Below are positions 12,737 to 25,063 of a DNA stretch of 64,000 nucleotides, in pieces. Source of the DNA: Nymphaea colorata (taxonomy: Eukaryota; Streptophyta; Magnoliopsida; Nymphaeales; Nymphaeaceae); NCBI RefSeq assembly GCF_008831285.2, contig NC_045140.1, positions 25,314,131 to 25,378,130 of the forward strand, written 5' to 3'. The notes below the pieces were generated by a model that was not told the DNA's origin, did not search any database, and worked only from the letters and a program-made list of their open reading frames with translations. The translations under genes and the position numbers were made by a program. The first letter of the stretch is position 1; the number at the start of each line of letters is the position of its first letter.

Positions 12737-15265
12737 TTAGTCTGAGATTTCCGTCGTCCGCGCTCCGTTGCCTCCGGATCTGGGTTGCCGTAGATACCGA
12801 ATTAAAGTTTCTGCCTGAACCAATAAAGAAGAGGGAAACATCAATAGAGTTATTTAATGGGGTAGATGTAGGTAAAGCAAGTTTTTGACAAACAATCGAC
12901 CAACAGCCCACACCATCTCATGGCTAATCCACTCAATTATTGAGGGTTACTTCCCTTCTCTCTCTCTCTCTCTCTCTCGCGTTTAGATCCGGTAATTAAA
13001 CCAGGTTGCTGTGCCATACCATCAGAATCCAAAAGGGCCAAGCACAAAATTCTTTTCCCCAGTGTTGGTTATCGATTCTACAGTACAGGGCCAGCCGCCA
13101 CCTCTCTTTCTCTCTGACACCCAATAATTGAGCTCAGAATAGACCAGAGACAGATGGGTCACTTCTGCGCAAGTAGGGCAGAAGGGACATTAAATTGTGC
13201 ACCAAATTGGAAATCATGTTGATAGACTACGGCACCCTCCAGGTCGGCGGTGGACGGAATTCAACTGAAAACTTGAAAAACTCACGATGAAATCCCAAAG
13301 CTAAGCGAAGATTCCTCCAGGAAGTAAATAGCCACAAAAAGATTGGAAGACAAAACTGTTCATACATCTCCTGTGTCTTCCAAAGTCCAAGCCGAAAGAC
13401 CCATAAATTAATGCCGTTTGAATTCGAACCTAGTTTTCACGGCCTTTGACAGACGAGAAGATAGCAGGGAAGAAGCTTCGGAAAGCGCTGGGAATTAAAA
13501 ACTTTTATGCATGTTTTAGAACCGGATAAAGAAAATAACCCATCGTGGCTGCCGCCATTAATGATGCATTGGAAACTGTCGGCAACAAATATATTTTACG
13601 GGAAATTTACAAGTTTTTATTTCTAGAACATGATGAGGCGGGTTGAGGCACGTCGGATGACCCACGTGACACGCCCGCCCACGCACAGGGTTGAAACAAA
13701 AAGACCATTTCAAGGGAGTGGCAGAGAAAAGGGACCATCCCGTTTACTGAAAAATGAAGCGAACCGGTTTGGTGACTATGGCACCAGAGCACCGTCAAGA
13801 AGGCTCGAGAAAGTCTTTTCCGGAAAAGAAGAGGGTTTCCAACGTCAGGCAAGGAAAGTCAAAGGCCAAATACGACAAACAACCAGTAGAAGCAGTATAT
13901 GCTTCGGGCCTGGAAGAACTTCTATTGACCTTTCTACTCCGAGAAATCCACAATCTGACCAACTCACACGAAGGGGACCCGAAAGCAGATTCTTTGCCAT
14001 CGGCATCACTCGGTAAATAGTCCGCGGTACCAACCCGCATTCCTTTCGATGGGACAGGAATGCCAATTCGAAAAGTAAAGGACCAATCCGTCATTTTAAG
14101 AAACCCAAAAGCGGCTGGCCGGAGAGGTTTCGTTCTTCCGGCTGGTTATCTAACGAATAACGTCGATGGTCAGGCGCCTTCAAGCCCAATCAGAACGCCG
14201 GGTTCAGCTCAAGGGACCGGAAAAGGTAAGAAAAAGTCCGACTCCTACCTTCTGCCTGGCTCGAGGTGTGCCGGTTTGCGATAACGCGACGAGCGGAGGT
14301 ATCGCTCCTTCCCTGGCGACCAATCCCCGATTGCGCGTGCTGTCCTCGCAGAGCTCCAGCAGGATTCCGGCGGCGAACTCTTTCTGCCGGTGATTCCCGT
14401 CCTCCAACACCTCGACAAGCACGGGGATACCACCCTCCTCCACAAGCGAGGCCCGCGCCTCCGGCGCCGTAGCCAGGTTCAGCGTGACCAGCGCGGCCTT
14501 GTCCACCATCCCGGATTCCGGTTCCGCCATGAGGTCCACCAGCGGCCGCATCACCCCCGCCTCGACCGCCCGTACCTTGTTCTCCTTCACCGTCGTGAGC
14601 GCGAACAGCGCCACCGCCGCGTCCTTCTTCCCCCGGAGACTCCCGCTCTCCAGGAGCCTGACGAGCGGCGGTACCGCTCCCGCTCGACCGATCCTCTCCT
14701 TGATTTCGTCCTTGTGCGAGAGCCTAAGAATCGCGCACGCCGCGTTCTCCTTCGCCGTCCCCGTCCCCGTCCGGAGCGTGCGGATGAGAGCTCGGTCCGC
14801 TCCCGCGCTCAAGATCCTTTCCTTGTTTTCGTCGCAGAGCGACAGGTTCAGCAACGCCGTGACGCCGAGCTCTTGGATCTGCAATTCCGACGACTGCGCC
14901 AGCGCCACCAGCGGCTCGATCCCGCCGGCGTCCGCAATCCGAACCCGGTTCTCCATGTTGTTCTTGGCGAGCAGCCGAATCTCCATCGCCGCGCTCCGCT
15001 GCGTCTCGAGGGATTCCGACTCGAGGTCCGACACGAGCTGCGCAATCGTTTCGTCGTCGTCGGGCCGGTCGCCCATGCATGCGGCGGCAAGCAGGCCCCT
15101 GCCTCCGGAGCCCGGCGCGAACTCGCCGGAGCGATCGCTGGCACAATCGCTGAAGGCGGACGTGGTGGAGTCGGCCCTCAGCCCGTCGAGGTTGCGGCCG
15201 AGGTAGCTGAAAATGGCGGAGGGGGAATTGAACAGGCCGGAGCTGTCGCCGTCCACCGTCGTCAT
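12737..15265 (-). CDS. ARM-repeat protein (PUB4-like ARM domain, no U-box), two exons
   Basis: Armadillo-repeat proteins of this plant family act as protein-binding scaffolds and are often likened to the ARM half of U-box E3 ligases. Exon 1 is 15265-14249 and exon 2 is 12814-12737, giving 364 residues, close to the roughly 355 of the Arabidopsis U-box-less relatives. Residues 1-70 are a Ser/Gly-rich leader. From about residue 72 the protein is tandem ARM units with repeated 'AGA.PPLV.LL..G' cores (GGIEPLVALAQ, AGAVPPLVRLLESG, GGIPVLVEVLEDG, EGAIPPLVALSQTG). No Cys/Pro pattern of a U-box precedes them. Exon 1 ends RARQK|GTAGGA. Exon 2 follows GGTTCAG and supplies the family's closing AETLIRYLRQPR segment. 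The open frame runs 33 codons further upstream but has no ATG there, so the start is 15265. The intron is 1434 bp. The exact biological role is unknown. Confidence 0.9.
12956..12978. repeat. (CT)n microsatellite
   Basis: A run of TC dinucleotides in the intron of the ARM-repeat gene; as read in the gene's sense it is a (GA)n tract. Confidence 0.85.
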
Positions 15266-15487
15266 CTGGTCTGAAGCCCAACCCTCTTCCGCACTCAATC
15301 CAGGTGACTCTTCTTCTGTCTTCTCCTCCCAACTTCTCTCCTTGGCGCCGGTCCGGTCTCTCACTGTGGGCTGCCTGGGATGCCTTTGCTTTGGGTTTAA
15401 GCCTTTTAAGGGGGAGAGGAGGGTGGTGGGGGCATGGGGCCCGCTCCTTCCTCGAGGGCGTGGAATTTGCAGTCTCTCTCTGCCCTA

Positions 15488-15519
15488 CACGTGTACAGTC
15501 CACCGCGCTCGTATTATAT
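15488..15519 (-). promoter_or_regulatory. ARM-repeat gene promoter: TATA box and G-box
   Basis: A TATAAT-type box (ATATAATA, about 15519-15513) is followed 20 bp downstream by a palindromic G-box CACGTG at 15493-15488, near the expected transcription start. G-boxes bind bZIP and bHLH factors and suggest light, ABA or stress input; that is inference. The 5' leader to the ATG would be about 220 nt. Confidence 0.5.
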
Positions 15520-16194
15520 CGATTTTTTTATTTTTAGGTGGATAAAAGTATCGGATGGAGCTCGTGGAACAAACTTGATGCCGATAATGTCCCTGGACGA
15601 GGGATCCGGTGCCCTCGCGTCAGAGGGGCAAGACCTGGAAAAGGGTTAGGCCGAACACACGGTGGAGGCACTGGCGTTCAACTTTGGCGGTCTGCCGTTG
15701 CGTGGTCGGAGGTGAAATCTCCGCGGCGGTCAGCGCGGTAGCTCTGACCGGAGTCCGGCGAGTTACGATTACCATCCCAACAAATTTTCTTACCGGCCCA
15801 ACTTTCTTAGTCATAACCTTCAAACAGCCTCGAGATTTCAAATATTTCTGTATGGGACAAGTCCTCCTTTTTTTTTTTTTTTGACAATAGTCAAAACCAA
15901 AACGACGATGGGCCCCGGTGCCATTTAAGATGCAGCAGCCCAGCTATCATGACCATAAAGGCGCAAATCGACTCTATATATAAAAAAATAACGCGATTCA
16001 TGGTTATTTTAAAGTGAAAATCCCGCGATAAAATGGAAACTATATCTTCATTTTTTGGATCTTCTCAATTCTGAAACTACCGAACAAGAGCTTGAATACC
16101 AATAATAAACATTGTCTATTGGATTCGAAGGAAATGCAGACCCAACGAATGCATGGACTGTAAAAAATTCGAGGGGACCGTACAGAACCTCTTC

Positions 16195-16482
16195 GGGTGT
16201 TTGGATGACAACTTTAACCTAAGTTTTGAGAGGTAAAACACGGTTTTGTTCCAAAACACTATTCCAAAGATGTTTAGATGACATTGAAACTAGGTTTTGT
16301 TCAAACTTTTTTTTAGCAAAACATGGTTTTCATGAAGAGCTCCAAACACCTGCCTTCCACTAACTTTTTTGCCTCTAAATCAAAATTTTTACTCGTCATC
16401 CAAACCAAGTTCACAAAAATAGTTTTTTACAAAACTTGTTTTCACAAAACCAAATTGTTGGATGGTGTCATCCAAACGCTCC
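16195..16482. mobile_element. MITE with terminal inverted repeats (GGGTGTTTGGATGACA)
   Basis: The left terminus GGGTGTTTGGATGACA is matched by the complement of the right terminus, GGAGCGTTTGGATGACA. The interior is AT-rich and repeats AAAACAnGGTTTTG-type motifs on both strands. The length of 288 bp is typical of a MITE. I could not define the target duplication. Confidence 0.7.
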
Positions 16483-16695
16483 ATTCAAGATCTTCCTTTT
16501 TTCTAGTGTTTGATGCATGAGTTTGCTGTGGAGATAAAATTCTCCTACGAAATGTACCTTGAAATGTTTTTCCCGGTTCATCAAACGCCCCCTTAGCATG
16601 GGCCAATATAGCCTCAATTATATGAGTAATGCAGTTTTTGGACGTTTCCCAGTTATTAAAAGCGTAACTTTAGGGTTCAACCGTTATAAGCAGTC

Positions 16696-16915
16696 CGGTG
16701 TTTGGAGGGTTCCTAATAAAAAAGAAATTGAATAATTTCAACTCATAAAGGACATGGATAGCTTTTATTAGTTGTCTGCAGTCTGCACCTATATTTAACC
16801 TTCTTGGCATTGACACTTTAAAATGAGAAAATTTTGGCAACTAGAATATCTACTACTCCGGCCTTTGGAGGGTTCCTAATAAAGAAAACTTGAAGAACTT
16901 CCAGTTTTAAAATGA
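16696..16915 (+). repeat. Two direct copies of a roughly 55-bp unit
   Basis: TTTGGAGGGTTCCTAATAAA occurs at 16701 and again at 16864, each followed by a diverged AAGAAAnTTGAAnAAnTTCnA tail. The copies are about 160 bp apart in the same orientation. Confidence 0.65.
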
Positions 16916-19255
16916 CTGTAGGCACTTACTTTAGCTAATTATCGCCGACTGTTTTCTTGGTAATGACCGGAAAATATATAAAACCAATTCGGGAAGCAAA
17001 GAATAAGAAGCAAAACTTTTCCGGACTTCAGATATTTATTCGATAGAAAAGGGTAGGAATTAGACGACTGTTATCACGTGGCATGTCCAAGCCTTGTCTT
17101 GTCGCCGAGCCACAAGACCTATGAATGTTCCTGGTCACGTGACCACTGGCCAGAGTGATCAAAAGTTTTAAAAACAAAGCTAAATCACCGCAGAAATAAG
17201 ACGACAAATGGCAATGAATTCGATATATATGTGTATTTATTGATTGAGTGAAGGGCGACTCTCACCGAACCATCTAACTAAAGTTGTTCATGTAAAGATG
17301 GTTGAAAGAAAAACGATAACAAAAAAGTTTAAACTAAGAACTGCATTACCATCATTTTTTTTTCTTCTGTTAACTGTTCGTCATTTCGATTGAATAGCTT
17401 TAGTTAGATGACAGAGTAGTTTTGAAAAACCACCGTCACCATTCAATATATATATATATCCAATTGAGGATTTAAGTTTCTCATCAACTACTAATATACG
17501 CACTAAGTTGTATCTGCAAGCATTCAGTGTTCCAGACTTTCACGTATCTTTCTTTGGATTTTAATTTGTGATCGCATCATCTTATCTTCAGATAGCTATG
17601 TCGATAAAAAATCCAAAATTATTGAACTACTCCCATATCCAATCCCATGTTCATCGTTAGACAATATTGGGCCTGGTTGGGTGGCTAAACCATTGAAAGC
17701 TTAATAAATTGGTAGAGCTACCAAATCATTCGGATCCAGAAAAGAAAGAAGCAGTTCAACTGCTCTACCACATGTTTCTGCACAACAGGATCCGCTTTAA
17801 TGGTTTTTCTCTTTTTACTTGAAACTGGTCCTTCTTCTTCTTTCCTTGCCTTCATCTTCAGGATCTTGCAGGCATCTAGTTGGTCAAACTTTCAGGTCGT
17901 TTCAATTTATTGTAAAAAGCACTTGCTTCAGACTCTCAACATGGAATCATTTTCTCTTAACAGGGAACCACTTGCCTTCTTTGCACTACAAAACTATGAG
18001 ATGAAGAACTGTCGAGTTTTCATAAGAAACGTCCCCCTACTTTTCTTCCCTTTTCCCTTTGTGTACCACCCATGATTTCATTGCTGTTGCTGATTAGAGA
18101 CACACCAAGTCCTCCCAAAAGCAGATCTATAGTTCTCTTTTGGTTTGTTGAAAAGTTTCTTAAAGCAAAGAGCTAACGGAAAATAATAGTTATTTTTTTT
18201 TATAATTAGAAAAAGAAAATGGTTCACATCACGGTCGTATCAAAGAAGGCTAGTCATATTATGAAACACAAATCCAACATAAGGCTCTCCATGAAGTAGT
18301 AGGGCCCTCAAGCCCCAAATCCTTCACCATGTCTCAAAGAGGGACTAAAAAGATAGCACATTGGATAGGTGGGCCACTTGAACACGGGTACTTCTCCCGC
18401 AAGTTTGAGACAACTCATTAAATAGATGGCTTGAATAGTTATGCTTGTAACCATTCCGTTGTACATTTCATGTCAGTCATAAAACAGGGGACTTATTTAG
18501 GCACCAAACTTCAGGGATTGCATTCAATGATAACGGCAGACGAGCTATAACTTGACAGAACGATGATACAAGGGAAATCCAAATGTGCTACTATGACTAA
18601 ATCACACATAATAATGTGTGCAGACATGCAACTGTATCAAACTAGGAATGAAAACATAAATATACATCAACTGTTAATAGAACACCCTCAGATTTGCAGG
18701 TTCGCGAAAGATGCATACATTGTTCTTAGTTCACATTAAATGCATAGTACTCATGCAAAATGCAGCATTGACTCCTGGCCACTACCTTAATTTAATGTTG
18801 AAATGGTCACTGCACCTTCATCCAACTGAAGTGGCAAGCCGATGAGAATCACGTGATCTTACAGAAAAACAAAGAGCAGATCTGGATTTTGTTGGCACCA
18901 ATCACGTGTATCCAATTTAATCCATTAGTTACCACTTACCATTATGTCGTGGCTCGTTTTAATTGCAACACCGAGGGCAAACAAGAGGGATCATGAGGAT
19001 GTTACTATTAACAAGAGGAAGAACACTCATCTAGAACCATTATCTGACAATTACAAATTGATTCCTGTAGTCACAACAAAATCTTCAGCAGTAAGCATCA
19101 GAAATGGTTTCATGTCTCCACCTTGAAAATCATCCGTTACAGCAAATAACCATACAACTAGAAACCTTGATCTACAAGAGAAATACTTGTGGAACGCTAC
19201 CCTTGAGACCAACAGAACCAGTAAGTGTTCATACTAAATCCCAACGGACAAAATG

Positions 19256-22200
19256 CTACAATGCTAAGAGGGCCTCAATCTTTGCAATCTGATCTTCATC
19301 ATTCTTCGGCGGACTTCTGTTTGCTTCATCAAAAAGGTCATGTTTCCACTTTTCAACCCGAGGGCCAATAGTCCGGTCATGATTTCGATCAAACCTGTTG
19401 TACCTCCTGTCATATCTGTCTCTTCCCCTAGTGCCGCCCCCAAAATGAAAACTGCCCGGTCGTTCATCTCGCATGTTCCTCCCTTCTGGCTCAGAATACT
19501 GCCTGTTCAGCTCCTCGAGACCATGCAGATCCTGGTTTCCTCTGTTCTCAGACTTCCTTGCACCAGAATTTCGAGACTGATCCGGTTGGTTTGGATAATC
19601 GTTGGCATGTACATCAGCTGCAGTAGCATCTTCTACTGGCAGAAGCTTCTTTTCGCTGAATGCAGGTCTTTTCCGCACAGCAGATTGTGGTGCTTCAGCT
19701 TCCAACTCATAGTAACCATCATGGCGCCAAACATTGTTACTTGGTCGCTCTTGAGCCTTGTCATCCCTTGGTTTTCTGTCAGATGAAGCCAAGGCTTCTC
19801 TAGGCTTCTCGCTGAACCTTTCTCTCAGATCTGTACGCCTGCCACGCTCTGTAAAGAGAGGTATAAGTAGATGGCCAAGAAAGCAATTCGACGTTCTGAC
19901 AAAAAATGACAACTAGCATGGAAGGAAACATCACCATAGGGCCTGCGTATAAAGCTTCGACCACCCTGCCCGGCACTGCCTCGTTCATCATGCTGTGTAA
20001 GACAAGCATAGGCAGTCCGAGATAGTTACATATTGAGGCAACTGAAGGTGGAGATTGAAACAATCCCGCTAACAGGAAAAAAAGGTTTTGTATGCACTGA
20101 ATAACATCAATGAGAGTTGTATCAACATAGAATTATTATAATAACAAGAACATGCAGCTAGAAACTCAAAACTTCCGCATTCATATCAGTCCATATGCGC
20201 ATTGTAGCTTTCATAGATGATCCTGCAGCTTGTAAGTATCTATCTTCCTATCAAAAAATTAATGTATGTTCTCAGCCAAGAACCACCAAGGTAAATCAGA
20301 GATAATCAGGTATCTAAACTGAACATCACGAATCCAAAAGACTTGTGAGAAAAAATGCAAAAAGAAACACAAGCATGACTAATACCAACAAGAGCCAACT
20401 TGCACTACCCATAAATTCAATAACATCTCCAACAGCAGACATGTTTCAACTGTTCCAATTCCCAATTTTCTTCTATAATGCAACCAACCCTTAATTGTCA
20501 TCCATCAAACAAGACATTAAGAAGTGGATGTACTGATATCCAGTTTACGATACAGAAAGCTAGATAAAGCTGAAGCCCATCAATTGCTAAGACATTCACT
20601 GCTGTCTGCTCTATTGCACTTCATATAGCAATTGTCTCTGGCCTTATCCACTTCTCTCAGAAACAGAAGATAATACAATCCGCTACCTCAGAGTTTAACA
20701 TAAAATTTTTAATTGGAGCTAACATGATTGTCCGTAATCTCATCAACCACCCTAGAAACCTTCCACACCATAATCACCCCTTGCACCATGATACGACCTG
20801 TAGCTTCATTCTAACCTTCTCATAATGTATACTATTTTACTTGAAACAACTAGGCAATAGTTTTGGAACAACTTAATTGCATTTTTAGTGTTCCTCATAG
20901 GTTGTGCAATGCATGAGTATAATGTTGAGTAGCCTGAGTTGTGAAGCATCATCCTTGATGCTTACTGGAATGTCACTAACGGTTCTGCTAGATGGTACCA
21001 TCATTCATGAAGAGATCTAGTTAAACACTTTCCCTTGAAGACCACAGTAAAGCATCCTCATCTATTCAAGTCATCTCGTAGAGGGTTTTATTAGGACCAT
21101 TCCTTCAAAAGTTTATTCACAAGTTCAGCCGTTTACTAGCTAAAGACAATAAATCTCAACCTCAATGGTGCAATCTTAAGGAGCAACATGCTTTAAATCA
21201 CAAGACTAAGATCTTGGATCAATTTTAGGGAGCACAATGACAGTCACAAGGATTCTAAAGAGGCAATACAAGAAGGGAGTGACAAAGTGATAAGTACACA
21301 AGGATGGCAACAGTAAGAAGAAACGGGGAAGAAGTGCAACATTTCAAGTAGCTGTTGTGGGGAGAGACAAAATTTATAAAAGTTCTCATATGAGGAAGAG
21401 ATATGATAAAGAACTGATGAGAGAGGCCCACGAAACATGAGACAGTTCCACCACTTCAGATGAAAGCAATCTGACAATATTAAGTTGTATAATTAAAAGC
21501 AAAATTTCTCAAATGCACTGGTGTAAATCTGTTACCCTTAGGACAGGGTGGACTCTGTTGAGAGGCATTAAGTACCCAACTTGGGCAGTTGATCAAATTA
21601 CAGAGTCCTTTCTGACATATCTAAATACACCATAACCCCATTTCCAATGGAGAAGTATTATTATCCTGTTCGAAAATCAACAAGTGTTTCTAAAAGTATC
21701 ACCATGTGCTCTTCTCTCCACTTCAACATTACACAGCAACAAAATGACACAGCCAACTCTTCTACACCTCAAATGATGTGATTATGTTGAGATGCATGGA
21801 CAAAGCAGGCACATAACTCATAACTACCCAATACGGCAGTTTACCCAATTATTGGATCTTCTGACCTATTCAATTATACCAACATATCAGATATCCACAA
21901 TTCCGCATTGCCAATAGAGCATCTACTGTTATTTCCCTGGAAGAAAGACAAGCTAATGCATATAAAAGTATCATAATGTTCTTTTTTCACCACTCAATTT
22001 CATGGCAAAAAAGCCCACTCCTAGCACCTACGAGTATTTCTCCTTCCCATAAAAAATTCACAGAATGCAATTAATATTTTGCATTTCTCCTGACTAGTTT
22101 TGACTTTTTCCAGTTGTGTAATCCAAAGTTCAGCTGCCCACCAAACAACCAAAAAATTAACATGACCACAAAATCTATAAACTGAAATTTTCTGTGACCA

Positions 22201-24488
22201 AAAGACAATATCACCATTCATCCAGAAGCATTTTCTTGTATTTTTTTTCCCTCACTCATTAAACGGTCTTTTGGCTGTTCTTTTTTACAGTTGTACTTTT
22301 TGCCCACCAAAGTCAAAAGATCTTAACATCTGTATGACATGGGAGTGGATGTACAAAGGTATATACATTATATATTATCCTCTTCCTTCTTTCTTTCCTC
22401 CACTCCTCCAGCTCCTTCTTCTTCTTCTTCTTCTTCTTCTTCTTCTTCTTCTTCTTCAAGAACCTGCTTCTCCTCCTCCATCTCACCAACACAAGGTTGT
22501 CACACCAAGCTGCACCGGCGACATTCCATTGATATGGATGTGACGAACTGAGTGTCATGTCTGGACAAAATTTTGAATCCTCATTTCAAAAAGTGCAGTT
22601 TTTTTAATCCTAGATTGTCTGTGTTATTCACAAGTATCTTGTTTTTCCCATAGAGTTTTTCAAGCAGACATTGTGAAGCTCCAGTGTAGTAAAGCACAAA
22701 ACATTTTTCTCTGTTAACAATTTCTGTCTTATCTATGCCTTCAACTGCAGGCATTTCAACTTTCAACTGTGTGAACATGTGAAAAAATGAGTAATCATTG
22801 TGTGAGTGTATTAAAAAATAAACAGTTACAGATATCTACGCACAGGGAGTAGCTTATAACCAAATCAGTGTAATCGTGTGTTCAACAAGACAGTTATATT
22901 ATAGTCTTGGAACACACGACACATTAGCAGTACCCCATTCGTCCTTCAATGAGACTTCAGCACGTGAAAATTCATAACAAAAGGAAGTAATAGGTCAGCC
23001 AAGACAATAAGGTGAAACCAAAAAAGAAAAAGCCAAGATAAGCTTCAAATGACCACAAACAGACGTATAGTGAACCAGCTAAATTTTTTTGGGCTAATGA
23101 GCACTTTAAAATATGGAAATATGAGGATAATGACTACAGTCCAAATAAACATGAACCTGAAAGTATGATCGAGAACGAGGTACTTCAGTTGGATCAGATG
23201 GATGCTTAAAGCCATCAACAGTCTCATCAGGTTTATTGTTAATGGGCCCTTTTCCAGAAACACCAGATTGTATCTTAAAATCAGATGCTTCAGCTGCGGC
23301 TTCAAGTGGTAAAGCATCCTGCAGCCGTCTGCGATGTGTCTGACCCCTTTCTGCATCTTCTACACGATTTTGATTATCATATAATGATCTTTCAGGTGCA
23401 GGTTTCCCATCTCTTCTTGATCTTTTTGGACTGTAAAATCATGTTCAAGAACAAGCAACAATTAAAAATATGCATTGGAAAAGAATGAGCTGGCTGAGAA
23501 CAGCCTTTCATTGGCCACATACTCTCACAGGATGGAACACATCATTTTGAAAGATACTGATTTATAACTCAGTGTCTGATCTGCTACTAACGGATGAGAA
23601 GCTGAATCATCTCACGCTATCAGTATCAAAAACACACAGAGAACTGTAAACCTCTGTTTAAAGTTAACATTTCACGATTCATGAATGAAGTAAAATGAGA
23701 TGTTCGTTGATAACTAGGATCCGTCGAGCACATGATACTATGAACCTACAAAGGTAGGCATGGACGAGCGGAATCATAATAAAACAAGGGAAAAGAAGTA
23801 CTATTCCTAAGCACCAGTTTGGTAAATCTGGAACGAAGCGCCACGTATATTTACGTGCCTAGATGGCCTAAACCATCACAATTTTAGTAAAGCATTAAAA
23901 GGCATGAAAATTATTAAGCATGACTCCCTACAAGCATCAAATCAGAGAGCCCAACTTGAATATGACAATCGAAATGTATGTATGTCATACAATAAAGCAG
24001 AAAAAAAAAACGTCCATTAATTGTTGAGACACGTGTGGCCGTTGCGAATACATTGCCCTGATAGCAAGTTAAACAATGCATCATATCTCATTGCACCCAG
24101 CAACCAAAAACCCTTAAGAGTTCATCGGAGCCGTTGCTCAGTATACACTAACCTCCATCTCTGGTCTGGAAAAATAGCAAACCAGTTAATTTCCTAGACT
24201 AGAACTAATATCTTGATTACAGGCGAAACCTCCGCCATTTACAAATAGCTACACGTCTCCCCTGACAAACCATTTTCATGTTCTTATCTACGTATTGGAT
24301 TCCCGAGGAGGCAATTCCATCATACAAAACATAATGAAGGAAAAAAACAGCATCACTCGTCACGAGAAGCCCAAGTACCCCAAAAATCGGCTAACTGAGT
24401 ACATAACTATAGGCTATTCGCAAGGAAGAGAGATTGGATGTCACCTGGGCTCCCTTTCGAACCTCCTCGGCTGCGGGCGCTTGCCCAT
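19256..24488 (-). CDS. Arg-rich, probably nuclear plant protein, four exons; function unknown
   Basis: Four exons join in frame to 322 residues: 24488-24445, 23430-23157, 19992-19935 and 19848-19256. All junctions are GT-AG (AG|GTGACA, CAG|GTTCAT, G|GTGATG donors; TTTTACAG, CTTACACAG, CTTTACAG acceptors) and phases 2, 0 and 1 match. The protein opens MGKRPQPRRFEREPSPKRSR, a basic, SP/RS-containing likely nuclear localisation segment. The middle is charged and low in hydrophobics, with short blocks HDERGSAGQGGRSFIRR, VWRHDGYYELEAEAP and RKRPAFSEKK. Near the end comes an RGRDRYDRRYNRFDR Arg/Tyr/Asp repeat, then VEKWKHDLFDEANRSPPKN and DEDQIAKIEALLAL. I believe this C-terminal block is conserved among plants, but I cannot name the family. 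A role in RNA processing is a guess from composition. Intron 2 is 3164 bp. No membrane segment or signal peptide is visible. Confidence 0.85.
22414..22457. repeat. (CTT)n microsatellite
   Basis: About 14 CTT/TTC units inside intron 2 of the Arg-rich protein gene. Poly-Ser, poly-Leu and poly-Lys frames across it are artefacts of the repeat. Confidence 0.9.
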
Positions 24489-24564
24489 CGAATCTCGGCT
24501 CTCCCGTCTCCACATCAGCACTTTCTCCGCCTCTTCCCGACCGGAATCCACCCCCCAATTTAGG

Positions 24565-24609
24565 TTAGGGTTCCTTCTCTAAGCTGCAGACCCGTCTGGA
24601 TATTTATCT
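24565..24609 (-). promoter_or_regulatory. Promoter of the Arg-rich protein gene: TATA-like box and telo-box
   Basis: A TATA-like GATAAATATCC lies at 24609-24599. A telo-box AACCCTAA lies at 24572-24565, 77 bp upstream of the ATG, in the predicted 5' leader. The leader motif resembles that of the porin gene at the left end of the window. Confidence 0.45.
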
Positions 24610-24819
24610 TTTTACGAGCCTTTAAAGTCTAATCTCGTAGAATCGGAAGGAACCGAGTCTTTTTTGGAGGACGTCTGCTTAAACCCTTCCGCAAGGTGGA
24701 ACGTCCTTAGAAGCCTTTTCGTTGACTCGAACTTAGATGGATCGACTGAGGATTGAATAGTGAGTTGATTGGTTGACTCGGTTAAGTTTTAAAATAACAT
24801 TAATGTAAATCATTGAATC

Positions 24820-25063
24820 AAGTAAATCAAGACACCCCAACGGGTAGTAGCACGATGGTGTGGGGGAAGTGCTATGTCCGCTAAGAACCCGAGTCGAGTT
24901 CTTGGGTATCACCTACCCGCTCCAGACGTGCTTTAATCCCTGACCCGTAAAAGGGCCCGAAGCAAGCTCAGAAGCTAGGGGGAGGGTGACGAGGGGCCTG
25001 TGGCCTCTCTTAGGACGGTGGAATGAACCACTCACCCTAAAAAAAAAAAAAAGTAAATCAAGA
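24820..25063 (+). mobile_element. tRNA-derived SINE with perfect 13-bp target-site duplication
   Basis: The 218-bp body (24833-25050) is flanked on both sides by AAGTAAATCAAGA (24820-24832 and 25051-25063). It starts CACCCCAACGGGTAGTAGCA, with an A-box-like region (TAGTAGCACGATGGTG) and a B-box-like GAGTCGAGTTCTTGG about 55 bp on. It ends with a poly-A tail. These are the marks of a Pol III-transcribed SINE moved by LINE machinery. The intact duplication points to a recent insertion, about 330 bp upstream of the Arg-rich gene's start codon. It has no coding capacity. Confidence 0.88.

Larger units (their letters stand above)
15520..19255. other. Intergenic; one MITE and a short direct repeat, no gene seen
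   Basis: Neither strand shows a spliced or unspliced gene that I recognise. Apart from the MITE at 16195 and the direct repeat at 16696, I see only low-complexity AT-rich DNA. The first roughly 400 bp are GC-rich and probably belong to the ARM-repeat gene's promoter. Confidence 0.5.

Noticed and set aside
13607..14094. Several 75-130 codon frames in the ARM-gene intron
   Set aside because: They lie within a GC-rich intron bounded by good splice sites; no family match and no consistent coding strand.
14390..15274. Long plus-strand open frames opposite the ARM-repeat gene
   Set aside because: They are GC-rich antisense shadows with Arg/Pro-rich nonsense composition; the minus frame has clear ARM repeats.
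22271..22558. Poly-Leu, poly-Ser and poly-Lys frames in intron 2 of the Arg-rich gene
   Set aside because: Produced by the (CTT)n microsatellite.
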